46,121 nucleotides of DNA from an uncultured Prevotella sp. (GTDB lineage Bacteria > Bacteroidota > Bacteroidia > Bacteroidales > Bacteroidaceae): assembly GCA_946998295.1 (NCBI GenBank), contig CAMPYS010000015.1, positions 1 through 46,121 on the forward strand, given 5' to 3'. A program made the translations under genes and the position numbers. The notes beneath the pieces were generated by a model that searched no databases, was not told the DNA's origin, and saw only the letters and a program-made list of their open reading frames with translations. Shown here piece after piece: positions 8,173 through 16,597 of the stretch (its first letter is position 1; every line of letters begins with the position of its first letter).

Positions 8173-9270
8173 TTACATTAGTGTGTTATAAAAATCTATA
8201 TATTGTTTTGCTACTTTTGTGTAGTTATGATGTTTATTAATGTAGTCAATACTCTGTTTTTTTAGTAGGTCTATTTTGTTAGGATTTAGGACTAATTTTT
8301 GTATTTCGTTAAAGCAACTTTCATATGTTGGTAGTACATTAATTATTGGTCGTAAAGTTTTTTCTTTTAGTATTTTATAGTTTTCATCTTCTCCACCACC
8401 TATTACAATAATTCCATTTGACATTGCTTCGAGAGCATTCATTGCTGGTGTATAGCTATAAAGTTGGTCAAGTAGTATATCCGATTCTATCATTGCCTTA
8501 ACATATTCTTTAAATGGTACACCTTCTACTATTTTTAACTGAACTTTATTAGGATATTTCTCTTTAATTTTTTGTGCCGCTTTTAGCATAATGTCTGTTC
8601 CTTTATACTGTGACCGTTTTTTACTTATTCCTATAAATATTTTTATTTGCTGTTCAGGTGGACGTTTTGTTATATGTATTTTTTTTAGCTTGATAGGAAA
8701 TGGTATAAATACAGTTTTATTTTTAAAACCTTTGTCATAACAAACCTTATATTCGTATAGTCCTGCAACTATTCCATCTGCTGTTTGAGCAATATACTTA
8801 TTAAGTTTTTCTTTTGCAGTTCCTAACCAATCTTTTTGTTCTTTTATTGCATCCTTGTTAGTTCTTAGCGTCTTATCTATATTAAAGTCGCTATATCTTA
8901 GAGGCATATCTGTAATGTTTATTTTTATCCAATAATAGTCCATTCCGTATGCTCCAAGCACTATTTTTTTGTTATGTTTACGTAAGTAATTGTAAAAGAA
9001 AAATATCCTTTCTGCTTTTAATTCTAAAAATAAAGGGTTTATAAGTTGTACAATGTCATAGCCTCTAAGTTGAGGTAATAAAAATATTAATTTTGTCCAA
9101 AGTTTTAATCCTCCTATTTTCCCTTTTTCTCGTTGAATATCTATATCTCGTGGATAATTTTTCCAAAAGTCTCCATTTGATATAACTGTAACTTTGTGTC
9201 CAAATTGTCTTAATCCTTGTGCCAGTGTCCAATGAACATTGCTATATTCTCCGAGTAGTAATATTTTCAT
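8173..9270 (-). CDS. Glycosyltransferase, GT4-like (GT-B fold)
   Basis: The 365-residue protein resembles group 1 glycosyltransferases that add a sugar from a nucleotide donor to a growing surface polysaccharide. It starts MKILLLGEYSNVHWTLAQGL, the usual N-terminal Rossmann beginning. The C-terminal half carries KIFIGISKKRSQYKGTDIML and then ALEAMSNGIIVIGGGEDENY, equivalent to the EX7E donor-site region. There is no membrane segment or signal peptide. It overlaps the preceding GT2 gene by 4 bases, indicating translational coupling. Donor and acceptor are unknown. Confidence 0.82.
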   Translation of the reverse strand: MKILLLGEYSNVHWTLAQGLRQFGHKVTVISNGDFWKNYPRDIDIQREKGKIGGLKLWTKLIFLLPQLRGYDIVQLINPLFLELKAERIFFFYNYLRKHNKKIVLGAYGMDYYWIKINITDMPLRYSDFNIDKTLRTNKDAIKEQKDWLGTAKEKLNKYIAQTADGIVAGLYEYKVCYDKGFKNKTVFIPFPIKLKKIHITKRPPEQQIKIFIGISKKRSQYKGTDIMLKAAQKIKEKYPNKVQLKIVEGVPFKEYVKAMIESDILLDQLYSYTPAMNALEAMSNGIIVIGGGEDENYKILKEKTLRPIINVLPTYESCFNEIQKLVLNPNKIDLLKKQSIDYINKHHNYTKVAKQYIDFYNTLM

Positions 9271-10244
9271 TTGTGTAATATTTTTGTTAATATATTTCGG
9301 AATAGTTTAGTGTTGGTAGTAATTCTAAAAATGAAATATTTCAGAGTATAGTTTTTCTTTGGTAAAGGAAATAATTTTAATTTAGTTAACTTTTTTATAT
9401 AGTTTTCTGTTACAGTTGTGTCGTTATTAATTAGCATCAAGTTAAATATAAAGTCCATAGTTAGTTGATTTATTCTTCTTTTTATGGCCTTTTGTTTTAG
9501 TTTGTTTTTCGGTTGTAATTTGTTAAGGCTAATAATCACTTCTAACATATTATTAAATCGTTTGCTAACATGTTCTCTATCTGTTTTATGTGTACATGAC
9601 TTTGGATGTTCTCTATAGAAGTAAGCAACAGTAAGAGTGTCTATTATGTTATTAGCTTTAAGTATAAGTTTAGCTGTAAATTCTTCGTCTTCACAATAGT
9701 CAATACCTTTGGTAAAGAGTATATTTTTAGCAAGTTCTTGTTTGACAAGATATGTACACACACTGGCTCTTATGTTATTTTTGTACATATATTCAGCTCC
9801 CAAGTTTGTATGTTTGTATGAGCTTCTAATTTTATATTTTTTTTCATTATTTGTAAAGCGAAAAAATAAGATGTTTGGTTTTTTTACCTTTAAGATATTT
9901 ATTATTGTATTATACGCAGGTACTATCAAAAAGTCATCAGCATCAATAAACTGTATATATTTTCCTGTAGCAAGATTAACACCTGTATTACGTGCTTGGC
10001 TTACTCCCATATTTTTCTGTTTATAATAGCGTATATTAGTGTTTTTATTAAGTAGTGGAGTGGGGTTTATTTCTGAACCATCATTTATTAAAATTATTTC
10101 TCGTTCTTTTTTGTCTAATGATATATTGTAAATGCTATCAATACACTCTTGTAGCATATCTATTGATTCATTATAAAAAGTTATAATGAAAGATATTAGT
10201 GTCTTGGTCTTTTTATTTTGTGTATTAGTGCTATAAGTTTGCAT
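9267..10244 (-). CDS. Glycosyltransferase family 2
   Basis: The 325-residue protein has the GT2 (GT-A) core: SFIITFYNES (about 18-27), INDGSE in place of DDGS, MGVSQARNTGV, and the metal-binding FIDADDF (about 94-100). The C-terminal third is Lys/Asn-rich and probably associates with the membrane or acceptor. Its first 49 bases overlap the end of the preceding GT2 gene in another frame; no later Met precedes the GT2 core, so the overlap is probably real. It overlaps the next gene by 4 bases. It belongs to the surface polysaccharide cluster. Confidence 0.88.
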   Translation of the reverse strand: MQTYSTNTQNKKTKTLISFIITFYNESIDMLQECIDSIYNISLDKKEREIILINDGSEINPTPLLNKNTNIRYYKQKNMGVSQARNTGVNLATGKYIQFIDADDFLIVPAYNTIINILKVKKPNILFFRFTNNEKKYKIRSSYKHTNLGAEYMYKNNIRASVCTYLVKQELAKNILFTKGIDYCEDEEFTAKLILKANNIIDTLTVAYFYREHPKSCTHKTDREHVSKRFNNMLEVIISLNKLQPKNKLKQKAIKRRINQLTMDFIFNLMLINNDTTVTENYIKKLTKLKLFPLPKKNYTLKYFIFRITTNTKLFRNILTKILHK

Positions 10245-11092
10245 AGCTTTTTCATTCCTATAATGTGTAATAACTTTAATTTAATGGAATTATTGTATTT
10301 TAATATAGGTAATATAGGGTCATATGATGTAGCTTCATACACATCTATTTGTATATTGAGCAAATGTTTATAATATTTTGAAGTCATTATATCACCGTGT
10401 TTTTTTATAAAATATATATGTGCTTGCAGTAGATTGGCTATATCTGTTCCTTTGGCATTATTTGTTATACTGTTAGTGTTAAAATAATAGTAATAAAGTC
10501 CCTTGTCTATAGTAGCTATAACATTAGCTTTTTCTAATAATATAGGTATAGTAAAAACATCTTCAAATGTTTTATTTTTAGGGAATCGAACATTATAAAA
10601 TAATTTCGATTTAAATATTTTATTCCATGCATAACAATGAGAAAAGCCATTGGTTGTTATCCAATAGTCTTTTAAGTTAGTATAACTTTTCTGTGGAAAA
10701 CTAAGTTTATGTTGATACGGTGAAGCATAACGTTCTATAACAGGATATTCAATTATATCATATTCAGGGTGTATATTTATTATATTTATCAGGTAGTTCA
10801 AAGTATCTTTGTGGATAAAATCGTCAGAGTCAATAAATGTTATATATTCTCCTTTAGCAATATCTATTCCAGCGTTTCGAGCTTGTGATAGACCTTTATT
10901 TGATTGGTGTACAACTTTTATTCGTTTGTCTTTTGTAGATAGATTATCTGCTATTTCTGACGAGTTATCAGTAGATCCGTCATCTATTAAGATAAGTTCA
11001 AAATCAGTAAAAGATTGATTTATCACACTATCAACACATTTTTCAAGTGAGTTTTCTACGTTATATACAGGTATTATAATGCTTAGTTTCAT
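10196..11092 (-). CDS. Glycosyltransferase family 2
   Basis: This is a 298-residue GT-A enzyme with MKLSIIIPVYNVENSLEKCV at the N-terminus, LIDDGSTDNS (about 35-44), KGLSQARNAGID and FIDSDDF (about 89-95). It is first in a three-gene minus-strand glycosyltransferase unit, divergent from the flippase gene at 11145 with only about 50 bases between them. A TATTTTTG box lies at 11106-11113 on the minus strand. The sugar donor cannot be assigned. Confidence 0.88.
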   Translation of the reverse strand: MKLSIIIPVYNVENSLEKCVDSVINQSFTDFELILIDDGSTDNSSEIADNLSTKDKRIKVVHQSNKGLSQARNAGIDIAKGEYITFIDSDDFIHKDTLNYLINIINIHPEYDIIEYPVIERYASPYQHKLSFPQKSYTNLKDYWITTNGFSHCYAWNKIFKSKLFYNVRFPKNKTFEDVFTIPILLEKANVIATIDKGLYYYYFNTNSITNNAKGTDIANLLQAHIYFIKKHGDIMTSKYYKHLLNIQIDVYEATSYDPILPILKYNNSIKLKLLHIIGMKKLCKLIALIHKIKRPRH

Positions 11093-11144
11093 AAATATCC
11101 AAATGCAAAAATAATAAAAAAAAGTAACGTGCGTTTATTAAGTG

Positions 11145-12644
11145 ATGAGAAAAATAACTTCTTATACCGATAGATTACGTGCAGTATGTCTTTTTGGAGG
11201 TGTACAAGGCTTGAACATACTAATAGGTTTAATACGTAATAAAATAGCAGCTGTACTATTAGGGCCTGAGGGGATAGGGCTAATGGCATTGTACAATTCT
11301 ACATTAAAGCTATTGAATGATTCTACAGGCTTTGGAGTTTCTGTAAGTGGTGTAAAGTCTATATCTGAAACCTTAGATACTAATAATATAAGTACTCTTA
11401 ATGAAAGTATTACTTTAGTTAGAACATGGAGCTTGTTATTAGGACTTTTTGGTATGATTTTATGTGTTGTGATAAGTCCTCTACTTAGTCAATTTACTTT
11501 TTGGTGTAATGGTTACATAATAAATTTTATAATTCTTTCTCCTATAATTTTGTTTGTAGCTGTTATAAATGGAGAATTAGCTGTTTTAAAGGGATTGAGG
11601 CGATTAAAGAGTTTGGCAAAAATATCAGTCTATAATGTTATAGCTTCTTTGATAGTGTCAGTTCCTTTATATTATTTATTTCATATAAAAGGCATCATTC
11701 CTGCTTTATTGTTAATGACATTAAGCCAAATAGTTATTGTTATTAGTTATTCTTATCGTGTTCATCCTTTACAGTTAAAATTTACTTGGGGTACTTTAGT
11801 ACGAGGTTCAAGTATGATACGCATAGGTATCGCCTTTGTTTTTGCAGGAGTTTTAGGTGCAGGAACTGATTATGCTGTTCGTGTTTATCTTAATTCCTAT
11901 GCAGGAGTTTCTACAGTAGGACTATTTAATGCAGGATATATGTTGGTTATGACCTATGTAGGTATGCTATTTGCTGCTTTAGAAACCGACTATTTTCCAC
12001 GTCTTTCAGGATTAAATAATTTACAATTTTCCTTCAATCAAACAATAAACAAACAAATAGAAATAACAATATTATCATCATCGCCGTTTTTACTTGCATT
12101 TTTAATTTTTTTACCTATTATACTACCTTTATTATATAGTGGTAAATTTATGCCAGCATTAGCAATGATACAAATAATGCTCTTGGGTATGTATTTTCGT
12201 GCAATGAGTCTACCTGTTCAGTATATACCTCTATCTAAAGGAGATTCTAAATCATACTTATTACTTGAAGCTATATATGATATAATTGTCTTATGTCTTG
12301 TTATAGTATTCTATATGATTTGGGGTCTTAAAGGTATTGGATGTGGCATAGCATTAGCAAGCGCAATAGATGCTATAGTTGTTTTAACCTATGCTCGTTT
12401 TAAATACAAATATAAATTATCAAGTTATATATATATTTATTTTGCTATACAGTTCACAATAGCTCTTATTGCTCTTGTTTTAGTGTTATGTTGTAATGGA
12501 GTTATTTATTGGATAATAGGAATATTTTTATTTATAGTTAGTTTATCATATTCTCTTTGGATAATAAAAAAATCGACAAATTTATTCAGTACTCTTATTG
12601 CACGATTAACTAAGAATATAGTAAATAGAAAATGCCCAAAATAA
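11145..12644 (+). CDS. Wzx-type polysaccharide flippase (MOP superfamily)
   Basis: The protein of about 499 residues is strongly hydrophobic, with about a dozen predicted membrane helices. It probably flips undecaprenyl-linked oligosaccharide across the inner membrane. The N-terminal region GVQGLNILIGLIRNKIAAVL followed by GPEGIGLMALYNS matches the start of MOP/MATE-like O-antigen transporters. A GTG at 11142 sits just before the chosen ATG at 11145. It overlaps the downstream GT2 gene by 13 bases. Together with the glycosyltransferases on either side it suggests a Wzx-type glycan pathway, but no polymerase (Wzy) is visible here. Confidence 0.88.
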   Translation: MRKITSYTDRLRAVCLFGGVQGLNILIGLIRNKIAAVLLGPEGIGLMALYNSTLKLLNDSTGFGVSVSGVKSISETLDTNNISTLNESITLVRTWSLLLGLFGMILCVVISPLLSQFTFWCNGYIINFIILSPIILFVAVINGELAVLKGLRRLKSLAKISVYNVIASLIVSVPLYYLFHIKGIIPALLLMTLSQIVIVISYSYRVHPLQLKFTWGTLVRGSSMIRIGIAFVFAGVLGAGTDYAVRVYLNSYAGVSTVGLFNAGYMLVMTYVGMLFAALETDYFPRLSGLNNLQFSFNQTINKQIEITILSSSPFLLAFLIFLPIILPLLYSGKFMPALAMIQIMLLGMYFRAMSLPVQYIPLSKGDSKSYLLLEAIYDIIVLCLVIVFYMIWGLKGIGCGIALASAIDAIVVLTYARFKYKYKLSSYIYIYFAIQFTIALIALVLVLCCNGVIYWIIGIFLFIVSLSYSLWIIKKSTNLFSTLIARLTKNIVNRKCPK

Positions 12645-13630
12645 GTATATTAGTAGCTGTATATAATACAGAACAGTATTTGTCAAATTGTTTAGACTCT
12701 TTGATAGCCCAAAGTCTACATGATATAGAAATAATATGTATTGATGATAGTTCAACAGACCATTCGCTTTCAATTTTAAATAAATATGCAGATAAAGATG
12801 ATAGAATAAAGTTGATAAAGCTTTCAAGAAATATGGGCGCAGCCAAAGCACGTAATGCAGGTTTGAAGATTGCTAATGGTGAGATAATAGCTTTTGTAGA
12901 TAGCGATGATTATATATCATGTACATCATGCGAAGAAATATATAAAATTTTTCAGTTGTATCCTCTAACAGATACAGTATTATTTAGTTTAAAAAAAGTT
13001 TATAAAGATGGAGAAGAAAAATTGTATGATATTCCTAACTTTAATTGCATAAATGGTTATACCGCTTTTGATTGGAGCTTGACATGGAAAGTTCATGGGG
13101 TTTATGCTGTAAGGCGTTCTATCCACTTAAAATATCCTTATGATGAGTCAGCACCAACATATAGTGATGACAATACAACAAGGCTTCATTTTATTAATTC
13201 ACGCGAAGTAAGACCATCTAAAGCTGTTTACTATTATAGGCAACACTCAAATTCTGTAACTCATCAATGTAGTATTAGGAGGTTTGACGTACTTATTGCT
13301 AACGAAAGTATGAAACGGGAGTTATTAAGGTTAAATCTTGCAGATAAAATAATTAGTAAATATGAGAAAGTCAGGTGGTTAAATTTGATAGATACTTATA
13401 TGTTTTATTATTTACATCGTAACGAATTAGGATATATTGAGCGGAGTAGGGGAATGAGTCTTTTAAAAAAATATTGGTATTCAATTGATACTAACTTGTT
13501 GCCATATTCTATAAAATGTAAATTTGGATACATGCCTTTAAAATTCTCTTGGTTTTTGTTTAGGATGCAAGAGGAATTGTATTTCTATCTACGTTCATTG
13601 ATAAATAAAAATGTTGAATATAACGAGTAA
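12632..13630 (+). CDS. Glycosyltransferase family 2
   Basis: This is a 332-residue GT2 enzyme with MPKISILVAVYNTEQYLSNC, CIDDSSTDHS (about 34-43), NMGAAKARNAGLKIANGE and FVDSDDYI (about 88-95). The C-terminal part is Tyr-rich (YYYRQHSNSVTHQ at about 199-211), as in enzymes modifying LPS or capsule. It overlaps the flippase gene by 13 bases and so is part of the same transcript. It is the last gene of the plus-strand polysaccharide unit. Confidence 0.88.
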   Translation: MPKISILVAVYNTEQYLSNCLDSLIAQSLHDIEIICIDDSSTDHSLSILNKYADKDDRIKLIKLSRNMGAAKARNAGLKIANGEIIAFVDSDDYISCTSCEEIYKIFQLYPLTDTVLFSLKKVYKDGEEKLYDIPNFNCINGYTAFDWSLTWKVHGVYAVRRSIHLKYPYDESAPTYSDDNTTRLHFINSREVRPSKAVYYYRQHSNSVTHQCSIRRFDVLIANESMKRELLRLNLADKIISKYEKVRWLNLIDTYMFYYLHRNELGYIERSRGMSLLKKYWYSIDTNLLPYSIKCKFGYMPLKFSWFLFRMQEELYFYLRSLINKNVEYNE

Positions 13631-14124
13631 GCACTACAGCAGAGGAGCTTTTTATATTAAAGAGCAAATATTTGATAATTATTGGTAGTCCCTATTGTAT
13701 ACACACAGATTGTGCGGAGAATATCCACCCGTTTTATTATTGTTTGCAGCCTTTTTTGTACACTCTGATAGGAAGAGGTAAATGAATAATAGGTAAAAAA
13801 TATACACAAAACTAATTTTAAAATATCGATATATTATAGTGCTTAAATTTGGAAAATATTTGTTTAAAGTGGAATTTTAATCCTAAACGATATGTTTTTG
13901 TAACTACTTAAAAACCAAATTTTTATGAAATACTAAATGATTGCGATAATAGTTTAAGTTAAACCCCAACTGCGATCCTTATAAAACCTCTTCAGTCGTT
14001 TAAGTAGATCCTATTTGGTCGTTTAAGTAAATTTTATTTGGTCGTTTAACTTAAACGATTTTTACTTCTCTTTTTATTGGTAAAATTTATTGACAATTAT
14101 AAGAATAAATAAAAAACTATAAGT
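13631..14124. other. Long intergenic region between GT2 gene and truA
   Basis: There is no ORF of note in these 494 bases, and no tRNA or other recognised RNA. The first 300 bases are unremarkable AT-rich sequence. The last 170 hold repeated GTTTAA-type palindromes, listed separately. Both flanking genes (GT2 on plus, truA on minus) end here, so terminators are expected, but only the palindrome at 14042-14058 has a T-run. Confidence 0.7.
13952..14063. repeat. Repeated TCGTTTAA motifs and two palindromes
   Basis: GTTTAAGTTAAAC (13952-13964) and TCGTTTAACTTAAACGA (14042-14058) are perfect odd-length palindromes. Between them are two direct copies of GTCGTTTAAGTA (13995-14006 and 14018-14029), the second within TATTTGGTCGTTTAA, a string that recurs at 14035-14049. 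The second palindrome is followed by TTTTT on the plus strand, so it may end the polysaccharide transcript. The repeated half-sites could also be protein-binding sites. Confidence 0.6.
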
Positions 14125-14895
14125 CTACAAGTCTGTTATATTAGGATATTTTATATCCCATAAGAATAATGCATTTCCCGGTACACTCTCTCCAGCATCA
14201 GAACGTGTACCATTGTCAACAATAGCTTTAAATTCATCAATAGATATTTTGTTTCGTCCTACGTTTATAAGCGTACCGACTACCGCACGTACCATATTTC
14301 TTAGAAAGCGATTAGCTGAAATTTTAAAAACCCAGTAATTATTGCTTTCATAAAATTCTGATTTATAAGGTTCCCAATGGGCTTCTGTTATGTTACAAAT
14401 ATTAGTTTTTGCGTCACTATTTGATTTGCAAAAACATTTAAAGTCTTTAGTACCTATTAAATATTCTGCTGCAATATTCATAATATTAAAATCTAATTTA
14501 TATGGTATTGCATACGAATAGTTAGATAAGAATGATGATTTATTAAGGTGTATATAATAATGATATGTTCGTGAAATAGCAGAAAAACGAGCATGTAAGT
14601 TGATATCAACCTTATAAATAGAGTGAATGGTAATGTCTTTTGGAAGAATCCTGTTTAGCTTAAAATGTATATGCTCACAATTTAATTCATCTTCATAATC
14701 AAAATGAGCATACATCACTCTTGCGTGCACTCCAGAATCAGTTCTACCTGCACCAACTATGGAAACGGTATTTCTTAATATAGTAGATAGTCCTTGTTCA
14801 ACAACCTCTTGCACAGCTAAACCTGTAGGTTGTTTTTGCCACCCATGATATGAACTACCATCATATTCTAATTTAATAAAATATCTTTTTTGCAT
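14125..14895 (-). CDS. truA: tRNA pseudouridine(38-40) synthase TruA
   Basis: This enzyme isomerises uridines 38-40 of the tRNA anticodon arm to pseudouridine. The 256-residue length is normal for the family. The N-terminus has KLEYDGSSYHGWQKQP. GAGRTDSGVHA (48-58) contains the catalytic Asp53, and the C-terminal RFLRNMVRAVVGTLINVG is the family signature. It is transcribed alone on the minus strand, from a promoter near 15000, with a hairpin in its leader. Confidence 0.96.
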   Translation of the reverse strand: MQKRYFIKLEYDGSSYHGWQKQPTGLAVQEVVEQGLSTILRNTVSIVGAGRTDSGVHARVMYAHFDYEDELNCEHIHFKLNRILPKDITIHSIYKVDINLHARFSAISRTYHYYIHLNKSSFLSNYSYAIPYKLDFNIMNIAAEYLIGTKDFKCFCKSNSDAKTNICNITEAHWEPYKSEFYESNNYWVFKISANRFLRNMVRAVVGTLINVGRNKISIDEFKAIVDNGTRSDAGESVPGNALFLWDIKYPNITDL

Positions 14896-14920
14896 TTATT
14901 CAAAGTCATAAAAATAAAAG

Positions 14921-14947
14921 CCTTGATTGATATCGCATCAATCAAGG
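14921..14947 (-). terminator. Leader hairpin upstream of truA (attenuator or terminator)
   Basis: On the minus strand a 10-bp perfect stem (14938-14947 with 14921-14930, loop of 7 bases) is followed by CTTTTATTTTTATG. It lies between the truA promoter and the truA start, about 25 bases before the ATG, so it could stop part of the transcripts or shape the leader. No convincing leader peptide precedes it. Confidence 0.6.
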
Positions 14948-14988
14948 TTCCAATACTAAAACTAAATTAACCACTAAAAAAACTTATG

Positions 14989-15020
14989 CAAAGATAATAA
15001 GTTTTACAATTATCTCCAAA
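14989..15020 (-). promoter_or_regulatory. Bacteroidota-type promoter of truA
   Basis: On the minus strand TTTG (15017-15020), a 20-base spacer and TATCTTTG (14989-14996) match the major sigma-factor consensus of the phylum. Transcription would start near 14983, giving a leader of about 88 bases that includes the hairpin at 14921-14947. Confidence 0.75.
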
Positions 15021-15149
15021 TAAATTAATCATTTTTTTTCTTATATCGACCTAAAGTAGTAATCTTGTTTATATATACTCATTATTTATATAAAAAATAT
15101 TACTAATTTGACCTATTATTTATAGTTTAGTATATCTATAAAAAGAATG

Positions 15150-15180
15150 AAGAGCCATACTTTTATGTAGTATGACCCTT
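15150..15180 (-). terminator. Intrinsic terminator of the serine palmitoyltransferase gene
   Basis: On the minus strand AAGGGTCATACT (15169-15180) pairs with AGTATGGCTCTT (15150-15161) in a 12-bp stem with two G-U pairs and a 7-base loop, followed by a T-rich stretch. It lies 26 bases beyond the stop codon of the gene that ends at 15207. Confidence 0.8.
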
Positions 15181-15206
15181 CAAGTTATTATTCAATATTT
15201 ACTTTT

Positions 15207-16397
15207 CTATTTTATAATATCCTCTTCTACAAATATTTTCTTTAATATTTGTACTCCTTTTTCTACTTGTTCCTTTGAGTGTGTTGCCATTAGTGCAAAT
15301 CTTACTAATGTGTCTTGTGGCGCACATGCTGGAGGTATTACAGGATTGATAAACACTCCTGCTTCATAAGCCTTTTTTGTTACAACAAAAGTTTTATGTA
15401 TATCTCTTACATATAATGGTATAATTGGGCTTTCTGTATCGCCAATTTCAAAACCTTCTTCCTTAAATCGTTTTAAGGCATAATTAGTAACACTCCATAG
15501 CCTTTCTTGACGTTCTGGTTCTGATATTATTATGTGTAGTGCTTCAAGTGCAGCTGCTGTAGCTGCAGGAGTGTTGCTTGCAGAGAATATGTATGTTCGA
15601 CAAGTGTGTTTAAGGTAATTTATAGTGTCTTTATCTCCAGCAATGAAACCTCCAATAGAAGCCAAACTTTTTGAGAAAGTTCCCATTATTAAGTCTACGT
15701 CATCTGTTATTCCAAAATGATCGCATACGCCTCTTCCTTGTTCTCCAAATACTCCTATTCCATGAGCCTCGTCCACCATTACCGAACAGTTATATTTATG
15801 TTTTAGGTCTATTATTTCTGGTAATTTAGCTAAATCACCTTCCATAGAGAATACACCATCTACAACTATAAGCTTAATGGCTTCTTTAGGTAGCTTTTGC
15901 AAAATACGCTCTAAGTCCTGCATATCATTGTGTTTATAGCGAAATTGCGTTGCAAAACTTAATCTTCTACCATCAACAATGCTTGCGTGGTCACGGTCAT
16001 CACAAATTATATAGTCTCCTCTACCTACAACCATAGGTAACACACCTGCATTAACAGAAAATCCTGTAGAGAAACATAAAACATCATCTTTTTTTATAAA
16101 TGTTGCAAGTTCTTTTTCTAACTGTACATGTAAGTCAAGTGTGCCATTTAGAAACCGACTACCTGCACATCCTGAGCCATATTTGTCAAGAGCCTTTTTT
16201 GCAGCATCAATTATTCTTGAATCATTGGGTAGACCTGTGTACGCATTTGAACCAAACATTAAGATTGAATGACCATTAATATCTTTAACTTCTGTACTTT
16301 GTTTGCTAGTTATTTCACGAAAATATGGATAAAGACCCATTTTGATAAACCGTTGTGGTTCACAATAATTTTTATATTTATCTTGTAGTTGTCCCAT
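15207..16397 (-). CDS. Serine palmitoyltransferase-like alpha-oxoamine synthase
   Basis: This is a PLP enzyme of the alpha-oxoamine synthase family. It condenses an amino acid with an acyl-CoA; in Bacteroidetes the close relatives make 3-ketosphinganine from serine and a long acyl-CoA, the first step of sphingolipid synthesis. In the 396-residue chain, DEAHGIG (209-215) and FSKSLASIGG (241-250) with Lys243 forming the PLP aldimine are clear. The N-terminal GLYPYFREITS and GSNAYTGLPND resemble bacterial serine palmitoyltransferase more than Kbl or BioF. It is divergent from a lipid kinase gene, which supports a lipid role. Kbl (2-amino-3-ketobutyrate CoA ligase) is the main alternative. Confidence 0.85.
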   Translation of the reverse strand: MGQLQDKYKNYCEPQRFIKMGLYPYFREITSKQSTEVKDINGHSILMFGSNAYTGLPNDSRIIDAAKKALDKYGSGCAGSRFLNGTLDLHVQLEKELATFIKKDDVLCFSTGFSVNAGVLPMVVGRGDYIICDDRDHASIVDGRRLSFATQFRYKHNDMQDLERILQKLPKEAIKLIVVDGVFSMEGDLAKLPEIIDLKHKYNCSVMVDEAHGIGVFGEQGRGVCDHFGITDDVDLIMGTFSKSLASIGGFIAGDKDTINYLKHTCRTYIFSASNTPAATAAALEALHIIISEPERQERLWSVTNYALKRFKEEGFEIGDTESPIIPLYVRDIHKTFVVTKKAYEAGVFINPVIPPACAPQDTLVRFALMATHSKEQVEKGVQILKKIFVEEDIIK

Positions 16398-16453
16398 TAT
16401 GAAATATTGAGGTTTTGTAGCTCAAATAAAAAAATACAAATTAATTAGGCTTG

Positions 16454-16461
16454 CAAAGATA
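16454..16461 (-). promoter_or_regulatory. -7 box of the serine palmitoyltransferase gene
   Basis: TATCTTTG on the minus strand matches TAnnTTTG and sits about 57 bases upstream of the ATG at 16397. No TTTG is present at the usual -33 distance. Confidence 0.6.
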
Positions 16462-16554
16462 CAATTTTTTATTTATAATCTGTGTTAAATAGCAACAGAT
16501 ATGTTTTTTAACGTTTTTTTTTTTCATAAAAATAGATAAGTTTCAATAATTATT

Positions 16555-16562
16555 TATCTTTG
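16555..16562 (+). promoter_or_regulatory. -7 box of the lipid kinase-trmN6 operon
   Basis: TATCTTTG on the plus strand lies 35 bases before the ATG at 16598. No clear -33 TTTG is visible. With the box at 16454-16461 it makes a divergent promoter region. Confidence 0.6.
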
Positions 16563-16597
16563 TCATATTTTGAATAAACAAAGCTACAAATAGCTCT

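Noticed and set aside
14920..14950. 10-residue leader peptide before truA
   Set aside because: The ATG lies inside the hairpin loop, has no start context, and shows no run of regulatory codons.
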